A stretch of DNA of 64,000 bases from Leptolyngbya sp. FACHB-60 (GTDB taxonomy: Bacteria > Cyanobacteriota > Cyanobacteriia > Phormidesmidales > Phormidesmidaceae): the NCBI RefSeq assembly GCF_014695775.1, contig NZ_JACJOX010000011.1, positions 84,637 through 148,636 on the forward strand, in the 5' to 3' direction. Of this stretch, positions 25,720 to 34,478 are shown one piece after another; within the stretch, counting starts at the first letter, position 1; each line of letters opens with the position of its first letter. The translations under genes and the position numbers were made by a program. Below the pieces are notes generated by a model that worked only from the letters and a program-made list of their open reading frames with translations, did no database searches and was not told the DNA's origin.

Positions 25720-26100
25720 ATGAAACTAGGCTACCGGCAAAAGCAATCTCACAGCCAGCGAGGCGCCCTAGGCAGCAGTGCCGACGAATCGCCCCGTTCT
25801 CTCGCGGAGCTTATGCACCAGCTAGAGGGGCTAGAAGCACGCCTACACCAGCTTAAGGTCGGCGTCTCTAATTTGCTACAGCTTCAGCAGATTCCAGCAG
25901 ACGGTGCGCAGGAGGACGTCCAGCACTCGGCCCAGGAAGTAATTCGTTTACAGGAAGCCGCTGATAACTTTGAGCTGGAGCTGGCCAGCCGAGTTGTATC
26001 GTGGCAGCATCTGCAAGAACCGTTCTGGCAGGCGGTGCGGTTTGGTGGGCTGGGGCTCTTGCTGGGCTGGGCTTTGGCCTGGTTTGTCTACGCCCGATAA
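25720..26100 (+). CDS. Hypothetical coiled-coil protein with C-terminal anchor
   Basis: A 126-residue protein. A long helix (LAELMHQLEGLEARLHQLKVGVSNLL then VIRLQEAADNFELELASRV) suggests a coiled coil. One C-terminal membrane helix (FGGLGLLLGWALAWFVYA, residues 107-124) would make it tail-anchored. I do not recognise the family. ATG 25720 is chosen because the frame before it, from 25645, reads through the presumed promoter region. The tRNA-Tyr gene follows within 90 bp. Confidence 0.6.
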   Translation: MKLGYRQKQSHSQRGALGSSADESPRSLAELMHQLEGLEARLHQLKVGVSNLLQLQQIPADGAQEDVQHSAQEVIRLQEAADNFELELASRVVSWQHLQEPFWQAVRFGGLGLLLGWALAWFVYAR

Positions 26101-26188
26101 ACTTACCAATAAAAAATAGGCAGAACTTTTTTAAGTTGCCCAAAAGTAATTCCCCTTCCATGCTAGGATTAAAAATCGTGGATAGAGC

Positions 26189-26270
26189 GGGTCGGTGCCC
26201 GAGTGGTTAATGGGGGCGGACTGTAAATCCGCTGGCTACGCCTACGCTGGTTCAAATCCAGCCCGGCCCA
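26189..26270 (+). tRNA. tRNA-Tyr (GTA)
   Basis: Class II tRNA of 82 nt. Acceptor GGGTCGG pairs with CCGGCCC (one G-U). D-arm GCCCGAGTGGTTAATGGGGGC, anticodon stem GCGGA/TCCGC with loop CTGTAAA, so the anticodon is GTA. There is a long variable arm and T-arm GCTGG-TTCAAAT-CCAGC. The 3' CCA is not encoded. Confidence 0.93.
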
Positions 26271-26283
26271 TCCACGACAACTT

Positions 26284-26355
<72 letters not shown>

Positions 26356-26469
26356 TTCCAAGATTTTGCTTAGAGTAGTTGTGCTCTGCACACTGGCGCG
26401 AGGGTTTTAGTTGCCAGTCTGTGATGGGTGGATCCCGTTCGATCGCCCTCAATTCCTCAGGGCAAGTAT

Positions 26470-27396
26470 TTACCAGAATAGATGGTTCAGCCAGTGGCGT
26501 AATGGCTGCGGCCCCTGGGGCTCTTGATAGTGAGACGGCAATAGCGCCTGAAAAGCTTGTTCTAGCTCGGCCAGAGCGGCATCAATGGCGATGCGCTTGG
26601 GTCGGGCTTGATGGGGCACATGCACGGCTGGGCCAAACCGCAGAGTAATTGGTTTACGCAAATAGAGAATTTTGGTACCGATAATCGCCACCGGGTAGAT
26701 CGGTACCCCCGATCGCATGGCGTAGAGCACGGTACCGCGACGCAGGGTATGCATGTGCCCCTCTTGTTCTCCCAATCGGCCTTCGGGAAAGAGCATGACG
26801 CCGTCGCCACGGGCCAGTAAAGCCTGCACCGCCTGATCGATTTGCCGCATTTGCTGAATTGAGCTGCCGTTGGGTACATGAGTTCGAAGTTTGTCCGCCA
26901 GGGGTTTGAGATCATCCTGCCCGTTGTCGGCGGCGGCCATTACGGCCATTTCTTCCTTCCACCAGCGCTCTAGGGGAATCACGCCCCCTGCCCAGCCAAT
27001 CAGCCAGCGCTTCCAGCATTTGTTGTAGAGGGTGCGGGCATCGCCCAGGATGTAGTAGTAGGGGATGGGGGGGCAAAAGGCCAGCAGCAAGAACGGGTCT
27101 AAATGGCTGAGGTGGTTAGCAGTCAGCACATTGGGCTCGGTGGGAATATGCTCTGGATTCTCGATGCGCACCCGAAAGCAGGCTTTGATAAAGCGGCGCA
27201 TAACCCAACGGCGTATGGGACCGCTCACGCGCCGATCGGCGGTGCCTTGGGCGATCGCACTCAGCTCGTCCAAATCGATCGCAATGCACTGGCGCACCGC
27301 TGGGTTTTGCGACGTGGCTACCCCCTCCCGCACCCGCTCAATGGCCTCTGGCGTCAATGCAGCGGGTAGCTCAGCGGGTTTTAGGGTGTCGGTCAT
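26470..27396 (-). CDS. 1-acyl-sn-glycerol-3-phosphate acyltransferase-like (PlsC)
   Basis: A 308-residue lysophospholipid acyltransferase. The acyltransferase box NHLSHLDPF gives the catalytic H-x4-D. The substrate box FPEGRLG and the late PVAIIGTKI block are present. It should acylate lysophosphatidate or a related lipid at the membrane. The extra N-terminal ~75 residues are longer than in minimal PlsC. ATG 27396 (MTDTLKPAEL) is preferred over the TTG at 27423. The stop is about 115 bp past the tRNA-Thr gene on the opposite strand. Confidence 0.85.
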   Translation of the reverse strand: MTDTLKPAELPAALTPEAIERVREGVATSQNPAVRQCIAIDLDELSAIAQGTADRRVSGPIRRWVMRRFIKACFRVRIENPEHIPTEPNVLTANHLSHLDPFLLLAFCPPIPYYYILGDARTLYNKCWKRWLIGWAGGVIPLERWWKEEMAVMAAADNGQDDLKPLADKLRTHVPNGSSIQQMRQIDQAVQALLARGDGVMLFPEGRLGEQEGHMHTLRRGTVLYAMRSGVPIYPVAIIGTKILYLRKPITLRFGPAVHVPHQARPKRIAIDAALAELEQAFQALLPSHYQEPQGPQPLRHWLNHLFW

Positions 27397-27504
27397 AGCA
27401 GCGGCCCAGGTGCATCCTGACAAGGCTGCAGGACAAGATTGCTATGAGTATGGAATGTCGCCCCAGAGGATGGCTAACGTTTCCGATAATTCTTCAAATT
27501 TCCC

Positions 27505-27981
27505 TCAGCAGCCGTGGCAGGCTTTGTATTTTTGGCCGCTGCCGCACCAGCAGGGATCGCTGCGCTTGGGCTCTACTGGGGGCAGAGCATCTCCGTCCAC
27601 ATAGAACCAGCGCTGTTTTTGCCGCACAAAGCGCGATCGCTCATGCACCTGACCAGGTCGAGGGTCTGCATAGTAGGCAATGAACTCGACAACGCCTTTG
27701 CTGTCAGCCGCCTGTCCAGCCTCGGTGGCAATTACTCGCAGCCCCAACCAGGTGGTCGTCGCCACGCTCTGCCCGATGGCGGCCCGCTGCCCCCCGTACC
27801 GCTGAGTCGGGTGATGGGTGGCGATCAGATAGTCAATGTCGCCCTGGTAATAGGCCGTGTAACGCGATCGCATCAGCGCCGCCGCTGTCGGTGCCTCAGC
27901 CTTACCTAGTAGATAAGGCTGACAACAATCCCCAAAGTCCCCACTGCCGCAAGGACACCGATCAGTAGCTCCTATCCCCAT
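27505..27981 (-). CDS. YchJ-family protein with two SEC-C motifs
   Basis: A 158-residue protein. SEC-C zinc motifs flank the core: RCPCGSGDFGDCC at the N-terminus and PCWCGSGQKYKACHG at the C-terminus. The NTF2-like YchJ core lies between (ALMRSRYTAYYQGDIDYLIATHHP, AYYADPRPGQVHERSRFVRQ). Function is not established; SEC-C motifs in other proteins bind zinc and contact SecB or ribosomal partners. It starts at ATG 27981. Confidence 0.88.
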   Translation of the reverse strand: MGIGATDRCPCGSGDFGDCCQPYLLGKAEAPTAAALMRSRYTAYYQGDIDYLIATHHPTQRYGGQRAAIGQSVATTTWLGLRVIATEAGQAADSKGVVEFIAYYADPRPGQVHERSRFVRQKQRWFYVDGDALPPVEPKRSDPCWCGSGQKYKACHGC

Positions 27982-28012
27982 GCGCTACGCACCCATCCAC
28001 TCTCCTAGCTCT

Positions 28013-29056
28013 CTACCCCCGAGGCCGCGCCGGCAAAACCAGCGTATCTGTCATAGCCGCCCGCTTGGGCAGGGGCTGATAGCCGTTGGCGTCGAGTCGC
28101 TTGATGCGGTCAAAGAAGGCTTCGTAGAACCGCTCTAGGCAGTCGCAGAACCAAGCTTGGTAATCGGGCCAGCGATCGCGATTGTCTAAATCCACCTCTG
28201 CAAGGGTGCTAGCCACCATACAAGCCTGATCGCCGGTGCCGTCCCAGATCAGGGGCAGGCCCATTTCGTCGACAATGGCCTCGCGCTCTTCGGCCAGCAG
28301 GTGAAAGTGGGGCTGGGCGTCAATGCCTGAGAGCAGCAGCTCGGTGTAGAGGCTGCCGTGGTCGCGGTCGAGAATGGCGTTGAGGCGAAATCCAGCTCGG
28401 GCGATGGCAAAGCCAATGGTGGCTTCAGGGGTGGGCGAACCGGGCTTAACCAAACTGCCCTGGCGATCCATGCGATCGCATAACCCGCTCCAAAACTCTA
28501 GATTCTGCTGTTGTAGAGGCGTCAGTAGCTCCGGCTCCTTGGGGGCAACGTCCTCAGTGTCTTCGGCTTCTAAATCCGCTTCGCTATCGTCTACAGCTCC
28601 GCACATCGGTATAAAGTTGGCGGCCATGGCCGCCTTGCCAATCTGCCAGAGCTCTACGGTCAGTCCTAAAAACGTGATCTCACTGCTTTGATTAAGCCAG
28701 TCAAAAGTTAGCGCCGCTGCCTCAGAAAAATCGGGGGCGACCCAGAGCACCGCGTTAGCATTCTCGGCGGCAGCCCAAGCCAGCAGCTGGCCCAGTTCGA
28801 GTAAGTCAGGCTCTTCTAAGTGAGCTACCACTAAAACCAGCGACCCGGTGTCGGCCTCATTCAGCAGGGCATAGCCCAGCTCAGCGAGGGAATCCGTCTC
28901 TGGTGGGTCTAAACTCAGCCCAGCCGCTTCGCCCAGCAGATCTAGGGTCTCTGCCTCAATGAGCCACTGCTGAAAATCGGCCTGGGTCTGCCAATAGTCG
29001 GTAGGGTCGAGTTTTTGCAGTCGTCCCAGCTTTGGTTTGGCAGCTCGCTTAGGCAC
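28013..29056 (-). CDS. DUF4268-domain protein
   Basis: A protein of about 347 residues. The C-terminal part (FWSGLCDRMDRQG, AIARAGFRLNAILDR, HLLAEEREAIVDEMGLPLIW, WFCDCLERFYEAFFDRIKRL) matches DUF4268, a domain found in or near restriction-like genes. The N-terminal ~190 residues resemble the nuclease-like half of such proteins (VLVVAHLEEPDLLELGQLLAW, VLWVAPDFSEAA, LTFDWLN) but I cannot show intact catalytic residues. GTG 29056 is the start I prefer; the frame is open to 29116. It stands between YchJ and a GDSL hydrolase with no methylase or restriction gene beside it. Confidence 0.7.
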   Translation of the reverse strand: MPKRAAKPKLGRLQKLDPTDYWQTQADFQQWLIEAETLDLLGEAAGLSLDPPETDSLAELGYALLNEADTGSLVLVVAHLEEPDLLELGQLLAWAAAENANAVLWVAPDFSEAAALTFDWLNQSSEITFLGLTVELWQIGKAAMAANFIPMCGAVDDSEADLEAEDTEDVAPKEPELLTPLQQQNLEFWSGLCDRMDRQGSLVKPGSPTPEATIGFAIARAGFRLNAILDRDHGSLYTELLLSGIDAQPHFHLLAEEREAIVDEMGLPLIWDGTGDQACMVASTLAEVDLDNRDRWPDYQAWFCDCLERFYEAFFDRIKRLDANGYQPLPKRAAMTDTLVLPARPRG

Positions 29057-29172
29057 AGGTGATTCGCTCTGGCAAAGGGCAATAGTTGATCCTATTATGG
29101 CGCGCCATCGACCCACAGCGATGCCTTATCCTGACAGCGTTTCCTCTGAGACGCACCCAACTATAGAGCCAA

Positions 29173-30192
29173 TTAATAGCTGACTAGCGCCGCCTGCCAC
29201 AGGGTGTAGCCCTGAGAACTCAGATGCAGCCCATCGGTGGTGAGGTCTACCCGCAGTAGCCCCTGGCGATCGCTGAAGCTGGTGTACAGATCCACATAGG
29301 TCGCCCCCTGGTGAACCGCCAGGGCCGCCAAGCGCTGGTTGACTCGCTGAATGCGATCGCTCGACACCTCCCGCAGCCGCGTTGGCAAAATGGAATACAC
29401 CACCAATCGCGCCTGGGGATGCTGCTGCTTGAGACGGGCGATCATTCGGTAAAGATTGTCGACCACCTGAGCCTCAGGTACCCCATTCTTCAGATCGTTA
29501 ATGCCTGCCATCAGGTGAATGGTTTGGGGCTGGGTATCGGCAAAATAGTGCAGTCGCCCCAGCATGTGGGTCGTGGTCTCCCCCGAAATACTTTGGTTCA
29601 GCCACAGTTGGTCAGCGGGTAGCTCGTCTATCGGCAGCCATAGCGCCAGCGAATCCCCCACCATCACCGTTAGCGGGGCCTGCTGCTGGCGGCGGGCCAC
29701 AGCGGCCGCCTCTGCCGCCAGCAGCGCCTGCCAGTCGCCATGGGTAGGGGAGACAAACGCCCGCTGCCACCGGTTTATGTAGCGGTATGGGGCCACCTGT
29801 GCGTAGATCTCTCCGGCCTGAAGGGCAGCGGTACGAAACTGGTATAGTTGTGCACCGGTAACGGGGCGAGCTCCAGGATCGACCTGGGGAAAGATGGGAC
29901 GGCGGCCAGGAGTCGTAATCTGCTCGGGGCTGGACATACGGGCAGCACCCATCGACCGAGGCGACGACGAGGCTGCCGTCGCCATACTGCCCCCGTTTGC
30001 GGGGCAGGCCCCAGCATCGTTAGGGTTGACAGCAGGGGAGCACGGTTCTGGGTTAGTTAAGGGCAGCGCCGTGCTAGCGATATCTCTTCTGTAAAGAGGT
30101 GCCTCTGTATCCGCCACTAAGGGGAGCACCCCGCCGCCCAACGCCAGCTGGGCCGCCAATAGCCAAACATCCATACTCACGTGCCTCAACAT
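29173..30192 (-). CDS. SGNH/GDSL-family hydrolase
   Basis: A 339-residue protein. All four SGNH blocks are visible: block I VMVGDSLALWLP, block II ISGETTTHMLG, block III GINDLKNG and block V TDGLHLSSQGY, with the catalytic Ser, Asp and His intact. The first ~150 residues include a possible signal segment (VWLLAAQLALGGGVLPL) and a Pro/Ser/Ala-rich linker, which suggest an exported enzyme acting on an ester such as an acyl or acetyl group. The substrate is unknown. Its start is about 270 bp from rplU on the opposite strand. Confidence 0.82.
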   Translation of the reverse strand: MLRHVSMDVWLLAAQLALGGGVLPLVADTEAPLYRRDIASTALPLTNPEPCSPAVNPNDAGACPANGGSMATAASSSPRSMGAARMSSPEQITTPGRRPIFPQVDPGARPVTGAQLYQFRTAALQAGEIYAQVAPYRYINRWQRAFVSPTHGDWQALLAAEAAAVARRQQQAPLTVMVGDSLALWLPIDELPADQLWLNQSISGETTTHMLGRLHYFADTQPQTIHLMAGINDLKNGVPEAQVVDNLYRMIARLKQQHPQARLVVYSILPTRLREVSSDRIQRVNQRLAALAVHQGATYVDLYTSFSDRQGLLRVDLTTDGLHLSSQGYTLWQAALVSY

Positions 30193-30325
30193 CCAACTCA
30201 GTTTTCCAGGCCAGCCCGATGCCCATCAGGATGAAATAGCAGCATTCTTGGGCTATCTATGCCGCAAGGCGACAGACAAACCGAAATTCACCGCGATCGC
30301 AGCCCCAGACAACCTGTCTTCCCCC

Positions 30326-30354
30326 TTGACAGAGCTGGAACTGCTTCGTAATAA
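30326..30354 (+). promoter_or_regulatory. Strong sigma70-type promoter of rplU-rpmA
   Basis: TTGACA at 30326-30331, spacer of 17 bp, then TAATAA at 30349-30354 (TAATAAT if extended). It lies about 110 bp before the rplU ATG. The leader after it contains CCCCAGTCTTGGGG (about 30417-30430), a small hairpin that could be part of ribosomal-protein feedback. Confidence 0.7.
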
Positions 30355-30465
30355 TGAAAGACTGTGTTTATGCGCTCGGATCAGGTTCCTAAGGCTAACG
30401 CCTCCCCCAGCGGAGCCCCAGTCTTGGGGTCGTTGGCACCTGTACGGCGGTTATGAGGTAAAAGA

Positions 30466-30864
30466 ATGACGTACGCAATTGTTGAAACCAGTGGAAAGCA
30501 GCTGCGGGTAGAGCCGGGTCGCTTCTACGACGTAGACCGCTTGGCCCTAGATGTCGATGACCAAGTCATCTTAGAACGAGTGCTGTTTGTCAGCAACGAT
30601 GGCGAATCAGTGGTGGGTCAGCCCGTCGTTGAAGGGGCAACCGTGGTGGGCAGCGTAGTCAGCCATCTGCGTGGCCGCAAGGTTATCGTCTACAAGATGC
30701 AGCCCAAGAAGAAAACCCGCAAAAAGCAGGGCCACCGCCAAGATCTCACCCGAGTCATGATTAACTCCATTGAGATGAACGGCAAGGCGATCGCAGGCGA
30801 ATCTGCCTCCGCTCAAGCTGATGCTCCTGCGAAGGCAGCGGTTGAGGCCGAAGCCGAGAGCTAA
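30466..30864 (+). CDS. rplU: 50S ribosomal protein L21
   Basis: A 132-residue protein; the core ([60 protein letters not shown]) is the L21 signature. The last ~25 residues are an Ala/Glu-rich extension after the usual C-terminus, which is common in cyanobacteria. It binds 23S rRNA in the large subunit. It starts the rplU-rpmA pair, with rpmA about 50 bp downstream. Confidence 0.96.
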   Translation: MTYAIVETSGKQLRVEPGRFYDVDRLALDVDDQVILERVLFVSNDGESVVGQPVVEGATVVGSVVSHLRGRKVIVYKMQPKKKTRKKQGHRQDLTRVMINSIEMNGKAIAGESASAQADAPAKAAVEAEAES

Positions 30865-30917
30865 GCCTCCCCAACTCGCGCTAGATTAAACAGTAGGTAG
30901 GTTGAAGGAATACACCC

Positions 30918-31187
30918 ATGGCTCACAAGAAAGGTACAGGTAGTACTCGCAACGGTCGCGACTCAAACGCTAAGCGCCTCGGCGTTAAGCGCTACGGTGG
31001 CGAAGCCGTGATCGCTGGCAATATTTTGATTCGTCAGCGGGGCACCAAAATTCATCCCGGCAACAACGTGGGTCGCGGTGGCGACGACACGCTGTTTGCG
31101 CTGGTAGACGGTGTGGTTACCTTCGAGCGTCGCGGCAAGAACGGCAAGAAAGTCAGCGTTTATCCCGCCCCTGTGCCCGCCGTATAG
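30918..31187 (+). CDS. rpmA: 50S ribosomal protein L27
   Basis: An 89-residue protein beginning [24 protein letters not shown], the L27 start without a cleaved leader, then [18 protein letters not shown] and [27 protein letters not shown]. Its N-terminus reaches the peptidyl-transferase centre. It is preceded by AAGGAA and co-transcribed with rplU. A rho-independent terminator follows 60 bp later. Confidence 0.97.
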   Translation: MAHKKGTGSTRNGRDSNAKRLGVKRYGGEAVIAGNILIRQRGTKIHPGNNVGRGGDDTLFALVDGVVTFERRGKNGKKVSVYPAPVPAV

Positions 31188-31246
31188 ATTTGAGATGATT
31201 AAAGACTAGGTAACTGCTGATTCAACTCAGACAGTTTCCTCAACAG

Positions 31247-31275
31247 AAAAGCTCCTCTAAGTGAGGAGCTTTTTT
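31247..31275 (+). terminator. Rho-independent terminator of rplU-rpmA
   Basis: Stem AAAAGCTCCTC/GAGGAGCTTTT with loop TAAGT, then a T-run (TTTTTT, 31270-31275). It is a textbook intrinsic terminator and its A-rich left arm could also allow use in the reverse direction. Confidence 0.88.
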
Positions 31276-31346
31276 GTTGGAAGGATTTAGAGAAACCTAT
31301 TTTCTTCTAGAGGAATCCGTTCGGGCAGCAGCAGCCCGACGTTTAG

Positions 31347-31775
31347 CTAATCTAGATAGCCCATCAAAATAGAAGGATGGGGATCCACATCGTCATTGTC
31401 GGCAATGGGGCGATCGCCGGGCAGCGTGTGAATATCGGCAATATGCAGGGTGCTCACTGCCACCGGGCGGTGACCGGGCAGAGTATCAACAGTGGAAATC
31501 TCAAAGGTGTTAGCACCAATGGGGCGAACTCCGGCGCGATCGAGAGTACCCACGATCTCAAAGGTGCCTAGGGCAATAGGACGATGGTTGGGCAGACTGT
31601 CGGTTTCGACAACCCGAGTGTTGTCGGCCAGCACCATGACATCGCCGTTCTCAGTGCTAGCTTTGACAATGCCGCCAGCAGCGGCACGCTTAGAGCGATT
31701 GCCTCGAGTAGAGCGAGTTGGTTCTTTTTCGGGGGTATCGGCACTACCGTTGCTGGAGTCGTTGGTCGTGGTCAT
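31347..31775 (-). CDS. 19-residue tandem-repeat protein
   Basis: A 142-residue protein of unknown function. The first ~45 residues are polar and charged (TPEKEPTRSTRGNRSKRAAAGG) and likely disordered. From about residue 62 the chain repeats with an exact 19-residue period: LPNHRPIALGTFEI, RAGVRPIGANTFEI, LPGHRPVAVSTLHI and a partial LPGDRPIADND. The shared pattern is G/N-x-RP-I/V-A-x-x-TFEI, which looks like a small beta-solenoid. No signal peptide. It sits between rpmA and ssrA on the opposite strand. Confidence 0.7.
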   Translation of the reverse strand: MTTTNDSSNGSADTPEKEPTRSTRGNRSKRAAAGGIVKASTENGDVMVLADNTRVVETDSLPNHRPIALGTFEIVGTLDRAGVRPIGANTFEISTVDTLPGHRPVAVSTLHIADIHTLPGDRPIADNDDVDPHPSILMGYLD

Positions 31776-32171
31776 AGGGGTAAAAAGTCCTTATTGCTGC
31801 AAACAGCTGCCCATAGGGCAAAACGCTGATTATGACTATGAGATGTGATTAAAAGCTAGAGCCTGCCTTGGCGCATGCTGCCAGTAGGCAACCCCCGCCA
31901 GAAACAGAACCATTAAGTAAATATTATACTTTGATGACTACACCATCGAGTTTACGAAAGATTATTGGCGGCATAAGGGATTTTTAATCAAGGTTGCCGT
32001 GGGGATCGTTGGTTTGCTGCCCCAGGGAAACGTTAAGTGCAGAGCACCCTTGACGCGATCGCGGTGACAGTGCGGCTCAGCCACGATCCGTTTCTCTTGC
32101 ACCATTTGGAAACCAGGGAAATACCGATCATCCAAATACATGATCTATAATGGTTGAGTAAGCAATATCGT
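31776..32171. promoter_or_regulatory. Intergenic region with ssrA promoter
   Basis: About 400 bp with no gene. A perfect TATAAT is at 32146-32151, 21 bases before the mature tmRNA 5' end; the -35 at the right distance (ACCGAT) is poor. The stretch from 31900 to 31990 is AT-rich. One HIP1-type site is present at about 32056. Confidence 0.6.
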
Positions 32172-32572
32172 GGGGCTGTAACGGTTTCGACGTTTTGACG
32201 AAAGTCATGCTGTGATACAGGCCGAGAGTGAGTCTACTCTCGTAAATCAAGGCTCAAAACAAACGTAAATGCGAACAACATCGTTCCTTTTGCTCGTAAA
32301 GCTGCACCTGTTGCCGCTTAATCTAAACCTAGTTTAGTTCTAACTTAGTTAGCGAGCGTCCATAGTTCGACTCCGTTAAGAGCTATGGACAAACCCCAAC
32401 GGATGCTTCAGTGATTCTCCTCTGGTGGATTCACTGATTAAGACTTAGCCAGAGAATCCCGCCGTCCGGGATAAGTGGCGGTTCCGGCCCTGAGGATTAG
32501 ATGGGCTAAGCCTGTGAATGAGTGGTGTGTTAATACTCAGAGCGGACACGGGTTCGACTCCCGTCAGCTCCA
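32172..32572 (+). ncRNA. ssrA: Transfer-messenger RNA (tmRNA)
   Basis: The 5' end GGGGCTGTAACGGTTTCGACG pairs with the 3' end CAGCTCC; the tRNA-like T-arm is ACACGGGTTCGACTCCCGT. The tag reading frame starts with GCG at 32271 and encodes ANNIVPFARKAAPVAA, then TAA at 32319-32321. This is the one-piece cyanobacterial form. tmRNA rescues ribosomes stalled on broken mRNA and tags the product for degradation. Confidence 0.96.
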
Positions 32573-32611
32573 TCCCTAACTGTGTTCGATTATTAATTAT
32601 TTTTCCATCTG

Positions 32612-32638
32612 AGAGACCCAATGTTGGGTCTCTTTTTT
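32612..32638 (+). terminator. Rho-independent terminator of ssrA
   Basis: Stem AGAGACCCA/TGGGTCTCT with loop ATGT, then TTTTTT at 32633-32638. It begins 40 bp after the tmRNA 3' end. Confidence 0.9.
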
Positions 32639-32753
32639 CATCTGCCTATACTGAGGAAGCAGCCCTGGCTGACTGCTGTGTTGCGCTTGAAACAAGCCCT
32701 TGGCGCGAATGCTAGTCCAGCTTCGTCCTTATTGATCAATCCTATTTAGAACA

Positions 32754-32912
32754 ATGCGGTTTCCCATCTTGCCCTATCTTCACCAACCAGTTTTCTGTCG
32801 CAACTACAAAACCGTGCTCAATCCTTGGCGGTTTTGGTATCTACATCAAGTGCGCTACCTAGAACGCTGCTGGCTGAGGGAGTATCGGCCTGAGCGACAC
32901 CCCAGCTCCTAA
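32754..32912 (+). CDS. Possible 52-residue small protein
   Basis: ATG 32754 opens a frame with MRFPILPYLHQPVF, WRFWYLHQVRYLERCW and an Arg-rich end. It is rich in Trp, Tyr and Arg and has no Shine-Dalgarno of note. The unusual amino-acid content could be a real short protein or a chance frame. From 32913 to the gene at 33118 I see only HIP1 sites and no gene. Confidence 0.3.
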   Translation: MRFPILPYLHQPVFCRNYKTVLNPWRFWYLHQVRYLERCWLREYRPERHPSS

Positions 32913-33117
32913 TCTAAAATCCTATTCATTATTCTCAATTGCTCGGCACCGCCTGTAGCGCAGCCCAGCCAAGAATCTAGGCTACGCGATCGCTCTTCCG
33001 GAGCGCCTTTTTGGCAATCGGGTTTTGCACTGAGTTCGCGATCGTAGTCTTGATCCCACCGATGAGTTCACAGGCAGACCCTCTAGCTACCCATTGCCAC
33101 TGCGCCGTTGGCGTCAG

Positions 33118-34422
33118 CTAGAGCGTTTGAAGGGGCGCAAATACTGTGAGCGCGTCGGGTAGGCACTCAAACAACACTGGGTTGATCTCTAAAATCTCGC
33201 CGTCGACCACCAGCTTTTGCGGTGGGTCGGTGGTTACCTTAATGCGCCTAGCCCGCAGACAGGTAATGTCGTCGCGTTGGGTTGGGTTGCCCCAGGCCGC
33301 CGCCGCGACTAGAGACGCCAGCGCATTGATGCCCTGGAGCCGGGTCGTGCTGGTGGCAATGGTAATCTCTAGCAGGCCGTCGTCAGGAATAACTTCCCCT
33401 AACCCCTGGGCCAGCACAGAGGTCGACGGGGCTACGTTGGCGACAGTAATGGCGGTGGTGGTCACCGTCGTCACCTCGCCGTCGATTTCAAGGGTGGCGG
33501 TAAAGGGTTCGGCGGCGGCCAGCTGTCGCACCCCCGAGAGCACATAGGCTAGGTTGCCCAGCTCGTTTTTGAGCTGGCGACTGGCCCCATCGACCATACC
33601 GGCCTCAAAGCCTAACCCAGCCAGCAAGATCATGGGAATGTCGTTGCAGCGGGCGGCATCAATTATGTGAGTGTTGCCCGCCAAAATCGTTTCGCAGGCA
33701 GCGCGCAGGTTAGTGGGGATGCCCAAGCCCACCGAAAACGCGTTGGCGGTGCCCCGCGGAATCACGCCTAGGGGAATACCCGTTCCGATCGTGGCTCCGG
33801 CTACCGCCGACACCGTACCATCGCCACCGGAGGCAATAATCAGGCTGCGGCCCATGTCGTGCTCAGTTTTGGAGCGAATGTGGGCAATCACATCCTGGGC
33901 CTGCTCTGCCGGATCAACCTCGGGTTTGGTCATGATCACATTGACCAGGATCTGGGGTTCGAGCACCTCTTTAATGAGGGCCAGATCGGTATTGGGGTTG
34001 CCCTGACCGGCAACCGGATTAAAAATCAGGTAGGCAATCTGGCTTTCGGCAATGCCCCGCAGCAGCAGAGTGGCTGACATGGCGTTGAGGGCGGCAGGAA
34101 TGCCCTGGAGTTGGCAGGCCCGCAGCACCAGCGAAAAACTGGGAAAGGCGAAGGCGATCGCCTCTGGGTCAGTGAAGAAAATTACCCCTGCCACCTCTCC
34201 AGCGAGAATGTGGGCAGCCAGCTCAATATCGCCCCCCTGGCTCGATTCTTTGAGGGTAACTAGCTCTATATTCTTTGAATCCCAACCCTGATCAATGCCT
34301 CGGGCCATTTCTGCCGGGGCCATAATTTGAAAGTGGGTCAACACTCCCTCATTCTTTGAAAGCCAATCCAGAACGAAGGTAACCTGAGTGGGATGGGCCA
34401 GGATAGCGAGAGTGCTGGGCAT
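33118..34422 (-). CDS. Methylglyoxal-synthase-like domain fused to diacylglycerol-kinase-type lipid kinase
   Basis: A 434-residue fusion. Residues 1-125 align with methylglyoxal synthase: LAILAHPTQ, SSQGGDIELAAHILAGEV and IFFTDPEAI. Residues ~128-434 are a YegS/DagK lipid kinase with YLIFNPVAGQG, ASGGDGTVSAVAGA (GGDGT, 199-203) and PRGTANAFSVGLGIP. The synthase Asp of GGDQQ is kept (Asp65), but in the block equivalent to HDPD the positions of E. coli His98 and Asp101 read Ala and Ser. So the first domain is probably a ligand sensor rather than an enzyme. The kinase would phosphorylate diacylglycerol or a similar lipid. Confidence 0.85.
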   Translation of the reverse strand: MPSTLAILAHPTQVTFVLDWLSKNEGVLTHFQIMAPAEMARGIDQGWDSKNIELVTLKESSQGGDIELAAHILAGEVAGVIFFTDPEAIAFAFPSFSLVLRACQLQGIPAALNAMSATLLLRGIAESQIAYLIFNPVAGQGNPNTDLALIKEVLEPQILVNVIMTKPEVDPAEQAQDVIAHIRSKTEHDMGRSLIIASGGDGTVSAVAGATIGTGIPLGVIPRGTANAFSVGLGIPTNLRAACETILAGNTHIIDAARCNDIPMILLAGLGFEAGMVDGASRQLKNELGNLAYVLSGVRQLAAAEPFTATLEIDGEVTTVTTTAITVANVAPSTSVLAQGLGEVIPDDGLLEITIATSTTRLQGINALASLVAAAAWGNPTQRDDITCLRARRIKVTTDPPQKLVVDGEILEINPVLFECLPDALTVFAPLQTL

Positions 34423-34478
34423 AAATGCTTCTTAGTAATCCAATCATGCTAGCACCCGCTTTAGTCTGTGAGAAAAGC

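Noticed and set aside
33063..33120. 19-codon frame MSSQADPLATHCHCAVGVS before the lipid kinase gene
   Set aside because: It is too short, has no ribosome site, and overlaps the end of the kinase gene on the other strand.
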